Notes under the pieces: generated by a model
Seen by the model: the letters and a program-made list of their open reading frames with translations, nothing else
Database searches by the model: none
What the model was told of the DNA's origin: nothing
Made by a program: the position numbers and the translations under genes
From: CAIOZW01 sp049317725
Lineage (GTDB): Bacteria; Acidobacteriota; Blastocatellia; RBC074
Reading direction: 5' to 3'
NCBI GenBank assembly: GCA_049317725.1
Contig: JBMOHS010000075.1
Coordinates: 1 to 18,409, forward strand
Length of the DNA: 18,409 nucleotides
Part shown: one piece after another, positions 14,826 through 18,409 of the stretch
How positions within the stretch are numbered: the stretch's first letter is position 1
How the letters are laid out: each line of letters begins with the position of its first letter

Positions 14826-15635
14826 TCAGGCCGAGTGGCGCTGGGGAGCGGCCAGCTCAACGACGGGGAGAGGGCCCCGACGATCACGCAGGAAGGGGAG
14901 CTTCCGGCGCACCTCGTCGAGATGAGCCCGGTCGGGAACGGCGGAGATCCTTCCCTCCCCCTCACCGGCATCGGCAAGGACCACCCCGAGCGGATCGATG
15001 ATCAAACTGCGCCCCAGATAGCCAAAGAACGGATCTCTCCCACAACGATTGATCCCGACGACGTAGGCTTGGTTCTCGATGGCCCGTGCGCGGAGCAGCG
15101 CGACCCAGTGCTCGGTCCTGACCTCCGGCCAACTGGCGATGACCGTCAAGAGGTTGGCCCCGGCAGCGCTCGCCGCGCGAAAGATCTCTGGAAAGCGCAG
15201 GTCGTAGCAGATGAAGGGCGCCACCAGAAAGTCGCCCCACGGAAAGAGGACGATCCGCTCCCCGGCGGCATAGTGGTCCGGCTCTCCGGCGAGCGAGAAG
15301 GGGTGGAGCTTGTCATAGCGGGCCAGCTCGGCCCCGGTCGGCGTGTAGACGAGGCACTGATTAGCGGGGCACCCCGTCGTCCCCTTCCCGATCACGCCCG
15401 CGAGAAGAAAGATGCCGAAGTCGATCGCACATTGACGCAGGAAGTCCTGAGTCTCGCGCGTCGTGGTGTCGTCGGTCGCCGCCGCGTTCATGCTGAAGCC
15501 GGTCGCAAACATCTCCGGCAGGAGCACGAGGGAGCCAGGGGCGGGCGGGTCCGCCTCCAAGAGCGCACGCACCTTGGCATGGTTGGCGGCCTTCGCCTCC
15601 CACTGAAGATCGATCTGCCAGCCAATCAGTTCCAT
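14826..15635 (-). CDS. Carbon-nitrogen hydrolase, probable omega-amidase (YafV/Nit2-like)
   Basis: The 269-residue nitrilase-superfamily protein has the full catalytic triad: Glu41 in LVLLPEMFATGFSM, Lys109 in RYDKLHPFSLAGE, and Cys143 in FICYDLRFPE. The text LPEMFATGFSM and KLHPFS.AGE is typical of omega-amidases, which hydrolyse 2-oxoglutaramate or 2-oxosuccinamate to the 2-oxo acid and ammonia. That removes the by-product of glutamine-dependent transaminases, and a class I aminotransferase gene lies directly upstream. I set the start at ATG 15633-15635 because AGGAGGGG lies 6 bases before it. A longer frame from 15695 lacks such a site and would overlap the aminotransferase stop. Cytoplasmic; no signal peptide. 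Confidence 0.85.
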   Translation of the reverse strand: MELIGWQIDLQWEAKAANHAKVRALLEADPPAPGSLVLLPEMFATGFSMNAAATDDTTTRETQDFLRQCAIDFGIFLLAGVIGKGTTGCPANQCLVYTPTGAELARYDKLHPFSLAGEPDHYAAGERIVLFPWGDFLVAPFICYDLRFPEIFRAASAAGANLLTVIASWPEVRTEHWVALLRARAIENQAYVVGINRCGRDPFFGYLGRSLIIDPLGVVLADAGEGEGRISAVPDRAHLDEVRRKLPFLRDRRGPLPVVELAAPQRHSA

Positions 15636-15687
15636 CGAGACCCCCTCCTGCAGAGACCACCTGTCGATCAGCGCCTCTGACTCTTGC

Positions 15688-16878
15688 TCATCCATGTTGA
15701 AGGATCGCCCTCAACCCGGTGACGAGCCGCTCGATCCCCTCGACGACCGTCTCTGGCTGGAGCGCCCCGTAGGAGACTCGCAGCGGGCAGCCGGTCGTCA
15801 ACCCGAAGGCGCTCCCCGGAATGACGGCAACCTGATGGTCGCGCACCAGCTCGGTGACCACCTCGAGCGGGGTGCGCGCCGTCTCCACCTGAAGCAGAAA
15901 GTAGAAGGCACCCTCGGCTGCCGGGAAGTGGCACGCAGTCCCCGCCCCCCGCAACCGCTCAAGCACCTGTGTCCGGACCCGCGTCAACTCAGCCAGCTTC
16001 TCCCGACAGTAGGCAGCCCCCACCGTCAAGGCACCCACTGCGACGTGTTGGGAGACGACCGGGGGACAGATCAGGTTGGTATCCTGGATCTTCTCGACCG
16101 CCTCGACGAGGTGCGCCGGAATCACCTGATATCCGATCCGCCAACTGGCAAAGCCATAGGCCTTCGAGAGCGAATAGAGCGAAATGGTGTAGCCCGCGCT
16201 CCCCTCAATCGATCCGGGGGAGAAGTGGCGGGCGCTCCCGTGGACGAAGTACTCGTAGGCCTCATCGTGAATGTGGTAGATCCCACGGTCACGGCAGAGC
16301 TGGTTGACCTTGCGCAGCGCCGACTCCGGATAGACGACTCCCGTCGGGTTGTTGGGCGAAACAGTGACGATCGCGCGCGTCCTTGGCGTAATCGCTGCGG
16401 CGATCCGGTCGGGCTGCAACTGATACTCGGCATCGGTTGGCACGAGCACCGGCTGGCAGTTGGCCATGCGGATCGCCATCTCGTGATTGAAATAGAAGGG
16501 GACGTTGAGGATGATCTCATCCCCAGGGTCGGCAATCGACAGCAGCGCATTGAGAAAGGCCATGTTGGCCCCGGCGGTGACCACTACCCGCTGGCCGTCC
16601 CGGAGAACGATCCCGTTCTCCTCTGCCAGCTTCGCCTCAATCCGCTCGAGCAGTTCCGGGATGCCGCCCACCGCTTGGTACTTATGATTCCCCGGATCGG
16701 CAAGAAAGGGGGCGACCCGATCGAGGGCCGCCGGCGGAGGACCATACCAGACGACCCCTTGCCCGAGGGAGATCGTTCCGGGATGGCGTCGGATCAAGTC
16801 CGCAACCACCGGAATGATCGGCGGTTGCACCGCCGCCAACCGTGCCGAGCCTCCTGCCTGCTCACGGACGGTCGCCAT
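15688..16878 (-). CDS. Class I PLP-dependent aminotransferase
   Basis: A 396-residue fold-type I aminotransferase of normal length. Visible motifs: QPPIIPVVADLIRRHPGTISLGQG (18-41), VVVTAGANMAFLNALLSIADPGDE, the SPNNPTG motif (Asn177), HDEAYEYF with Asp205 for the pyridine nitrogen, and SLSKAYGFASWRIGYQ with the PLP lysine Lys239. An arginine for the substrate carboxylate lies in GCPLRVSYG. The substrate cannot be fixed. Aromatic, methionine or kynurenine/glutamine-type transamination all fit the subfamily, and the omega-amidase gene behind it favours glutamine as amino donor. ATG 16878 has AGGGGGAG 6 bases upstream. Longer frames reaching 17115 lie within the peptidase gene and are not credible. 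It overlaps the peptidase stop by 17 bases. Confidence 0.9.
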   Translation of the reverse strand: MATVREQAGGSARLAAVQPPIIPVVADLIRRHPGTISLGQGVVWYGPPPAALDRVAPFLADPGNHKYQAVGGIPELLERIEAKLAEENGIVLRDGQRVVVTAGANMAFLNALLSIADPGDEIILNVPFYFNHEMAIRMANCQPVLVPTDAEYQLQPDRIAAAITPRTRAIVTVSPNNPTGVVYPESALRKVNQLCRDRGIYHIHDEAYEYFVHGSARHFSPGSIEGSAGYTISLYSLSKAYGFASWRIGYQVIPAHLVEAVEKIQDTNLICPPVVSQHVAVGALTVGAAYCREKLAELTRVRTQVLERLRGAGTACHFPAAEGAFYFLLQVETARTPLEVVTELVRDHQVAVIPGSAFGLTTGCPLRVSYGALQPETVVEGIERLVTGLRAILQHG

Positions 16879-18409
16879 TGCTCTCCCCCTGCAGCCGCTT
16901 CCAGGCCTCGACATAACGGGCTGTCTTCGGATTGGCCTCGTTCCATTTGGGTGCCACCGGGTTCTCGGCAATGCCCAGCAATGAGAGCGCGACGAGCCGG
17001 TTGACGCGGGCGAGGTTGTCGTAGTCGATCTTCTCCCAGTGGTCGCCCGGTTGGTGGTAGTCCGGGTAGACGAAGGCAACACAGAGCGTGTGGGCGGGAA
17101 TGCCCGCGTCGGCAAGTGCCTGGTTGTCGCTGCGCCCGAAGAAGGCGTCGCTGTTCTGCTCGTGCTTGTAGACGCGAATGCCGAGCTTCTCCCCTGCCCC
17201 CTGAAAGATCGGCCCGAGATCGGTGAAGTCGAACCCGGTCAGCGAGGCGGTATTGACCTGCGGGCCCTCGCTGCTGTCGGTCCGCCCCACCTGCTCGAGA
17301 TTGACCATGGCCACGGTGCGGTCGAGGGGAAAGACCGGATGCTGGCCGTAGAACCGGGAACCCAAGAGCCCCTTCTCCTCCCCGAACCAAGCGATGAAGA
17401 CCAGGGAGCGCTTCGGCTTGGTCGGGAGGCGGGCGAGGGCACTCGCCAGCTCCAGGACACTGACCACTCCGCTGGCATCGTCATTGGCCCCGTTGTAGAT
17501 CGTGTCAGCAGAAGCGCCCGGCATGATCCCGACGTGGTCGTAATGGGCGGAGACCAGCACGTAGGTGTCCCGCAGGACCGGATCCGATCCCGGGATGACA
17601 CCGATGACGTTCTTCAACTCGACCGGCGAGACGACCGGGGCCCCGAGGCGGAGCGTCAGCGTCCCGCGCGTCTCCCCATCGGCCATCGTGTCATAAAGCG
17701 CGACGGCACGCGGTGAGTGAACGGTCAAGACCGGATCGGCCGCCCCCCCTCGCATCCCTCCCGCGGGGCGCGCGGGATCGATCAACCGTGTCCCAAGCAG
17801 CCCGCGTCCGACCGTCGATTGCCGCCCGAGGCTGAGCACGAGCGCGGGTCGCAGGCGATTCAACTGCGCAAGAATCTGGCCGCGGGCCCTCATCCCCTCC
17901 ATGAACTTGGCCCGATCCTCCCGCGAGATCTCGGGAAGGTCGAGCAGCAGGGCCTTCCCCGCTACCTGCTCTTCGGTCAGCGCGGCGAGGCGGTCCACCG
18001 CCTTGACATCGACCTTGAGCAGGGGAACGGCCCGCAGGTCAATGGGCTGCTCCGTCTGAAAGCTGATCTCGTTGAGGCTCAGGGCCAGCCGCTCCTCCCC
18101 CACCTCGATCGCCCCGGCAAAGGAGTCCCGGTCGGGCCGACTCACCTGCCAACGGGCGACCTGGAAGTAGCTCTTGCCCCCCGGCGCGCCCGGGTCATCG
18201 ACCGCCGGCGTGACCCCCGCCCGCATCAACTGGCTGGCAATGTACTCCGCGGCCACGTCGAGCCCCCGCGAGGGCGTGTCCCGGCCCTCCAGCAGATCCG
18301 AGGCGAGAAACCGCAAATGGCCTCGCAGCGAATCGGCCGAGATCGATCCCAGCATCGCCTTCTGGTCTGCTTCCGCTGCCGAGGGCCCCGCCTTGGGCCC
18401 CGCCTTGGG
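16862..18409 (-). CDS. M28 family metallopeptidase (5' end outside the window)
   Basis: At least 515 residues are visible; the frame is still open at the right edge, so the N-terminus, possibly with a signal peptide, is missing. Counting from the internal Met at 18355, SLRGHLRFLASDLLEGRDTP opens the protein, a PA-like insert spans about 100-240, and the M28 catalytic part follows. VSAHYDHVG (His271, Asp273), NDDASG (Asp292), FGEEKG (Glu326/327), NLEQVGR (Glu353 in place of the more common Asp) and DYHQPGDHW (His434) match the two-zinc site. Such enzymes are secreted or periplasmic aminopeptidases that release N-terminal residues. It is first in the visible minus-strand unit; its stop overlaps the aminotransferase start by 17 bases. 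Confidence 0.9.
   Translation of the reverse strand, partial: PKAGPKAGPSAAEADQKAMLGSISADSLRGHLRFLASDLLEGRDTPSRGLDVAAEYIASQLMRAGVTPAVDDPGAPGGKSYFQVARWQVSRPDRDSFAGAIEVGEERLALSLNEISFQTEQPIDLRAVPLLKVDVKAVDRLAALTEEQVAGKALLLDLPEISREDRAKFMEGMRARGQILAQLNRLRPALVLSLGRQSTVGRGLLGTRLIDPARPAGGMRGGAADPVLTVHSPRAVALYDTMADGETRGTLTLRLGAPVVSPVELKNVIGVIPGSDPVLRDTYVLVSAHYDHVGIMPGASADTIYNGANDDASGVVSVLELASALARLPTKPKRSLVFIAWFGEEKGLLGSRFYGQHPVFPLDRTVAMVNLEQVGRTDSSEGPQVNTASLTGFDFTDLGPIFQGAGEKLGIRVYKHEQNSDAFFGRSDNQALADAGIPAHTLCVAFVYPDYHQPGDHWEKIDYDNLARVNRLVALSLLGIAENPVAPKWNEANPKTARYVEAWKRLQGESNGDRP
18386..18409 (-). repeat. Two tandem 12-base repeats encoding PKAG
   Basis: CCCCGCCTTGGG occurs twice in a row and runs to the window edge. 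In the peptidase frame it encodes Pro-Lys-Ala-Gly repeated. It looks like a flexible linker between a secretion signal outside the window and the peptidase core. More copies may lie beyond the edge. Confidence 0.7.

Noticed and set aside
15636..15695. Longer N-terminus for the omega-amidase gene starting at 15695
   Set aside because: The extra 20 residues do not match the family, and the strong AGGAGGGG site points to the ATG at 15635.

Overview
The window is a compact, GC-rich bacterial segment holding 18 protein genes, two of them cut by the window edges. I see no rRNA, tRNA, CRISPR array or insertion sequence. Shine-Dalgarno sites are strong, many genes overlap, and AT-rich promoter islands stand out against the GC-rich coding DNA. 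The gene content (a fused gamma-alpha 2-oxoacid:ferredoxin oxidoreductase, a SufR-type regulator, a BTAD/SARP-like regulator, DUF309, an M28 peptidase) suggests a free-living, probably Gram-negative-type or Chloroflexota-like bacterium. The phylum cannot be fixed from this sequence alone.

Left part (1-3161, all minus strand): the start of an unknown gene (1-200), a 33-residue glutamate-rich microprotein with its own ribosome binding site and a terminator-like hairpin (543-708), a BTAD-type regulator behind a palindrome-bearing promoter, and a cytoplasmic clan GH-A glycosidase.

Centre-left (3104-6959, minus strand): an operon korA-korB-nuoI-like encodes a 2-oxoacid:ferredoxin oxidoreductase with a NuoI-type 2x[4Fe-4S] protein as its likely electron acceptor. 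It is closed by a good terminator.

Centre (6981-9433, plus strand): transcribed divergently from korA are a SufR-like Fe-S regulator, an Mrp/ApbC ATPase and an IscA/HesB A-type carrier, ending in a clear terminator. The regulator promoter (TTGACA-N18-TAAGAT) overlaps a perfect CAAC-N6-GTTG palindrome, the cyanobacterial SufR operator consensus, and its mRNA should be leaderless.

Centre-right (9443-13565, plus strand): a tightly overlapping six-gene unit follows a G-rich heptamer repeat: YgfZ, an unknown 116-aa protein, a rhodanese, DUF309, an RluD-family pseudouridine synthase, and a thioredoxin-reductase-like flavoprotein that lacks the redox CxxC. Together the two plus-strand blocks look like an Fe-S assembly and redox module placed back to back with an Fe-S enzyme operon that it may serve and co-regulate.

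Right part (13557-18409, minus strand): an M28 peptidase (5' end outside the window), a class I aminotransferase, an omega-amidase-type nitrilase-fold enzyme and an ATP-grasp ligase are arranged as one operon. Its last gene overlaps the flavoprotein gene tail to tail by 9 bp. The aminotransferase/omega-amidase pair suggests glutamine-driven transamination.
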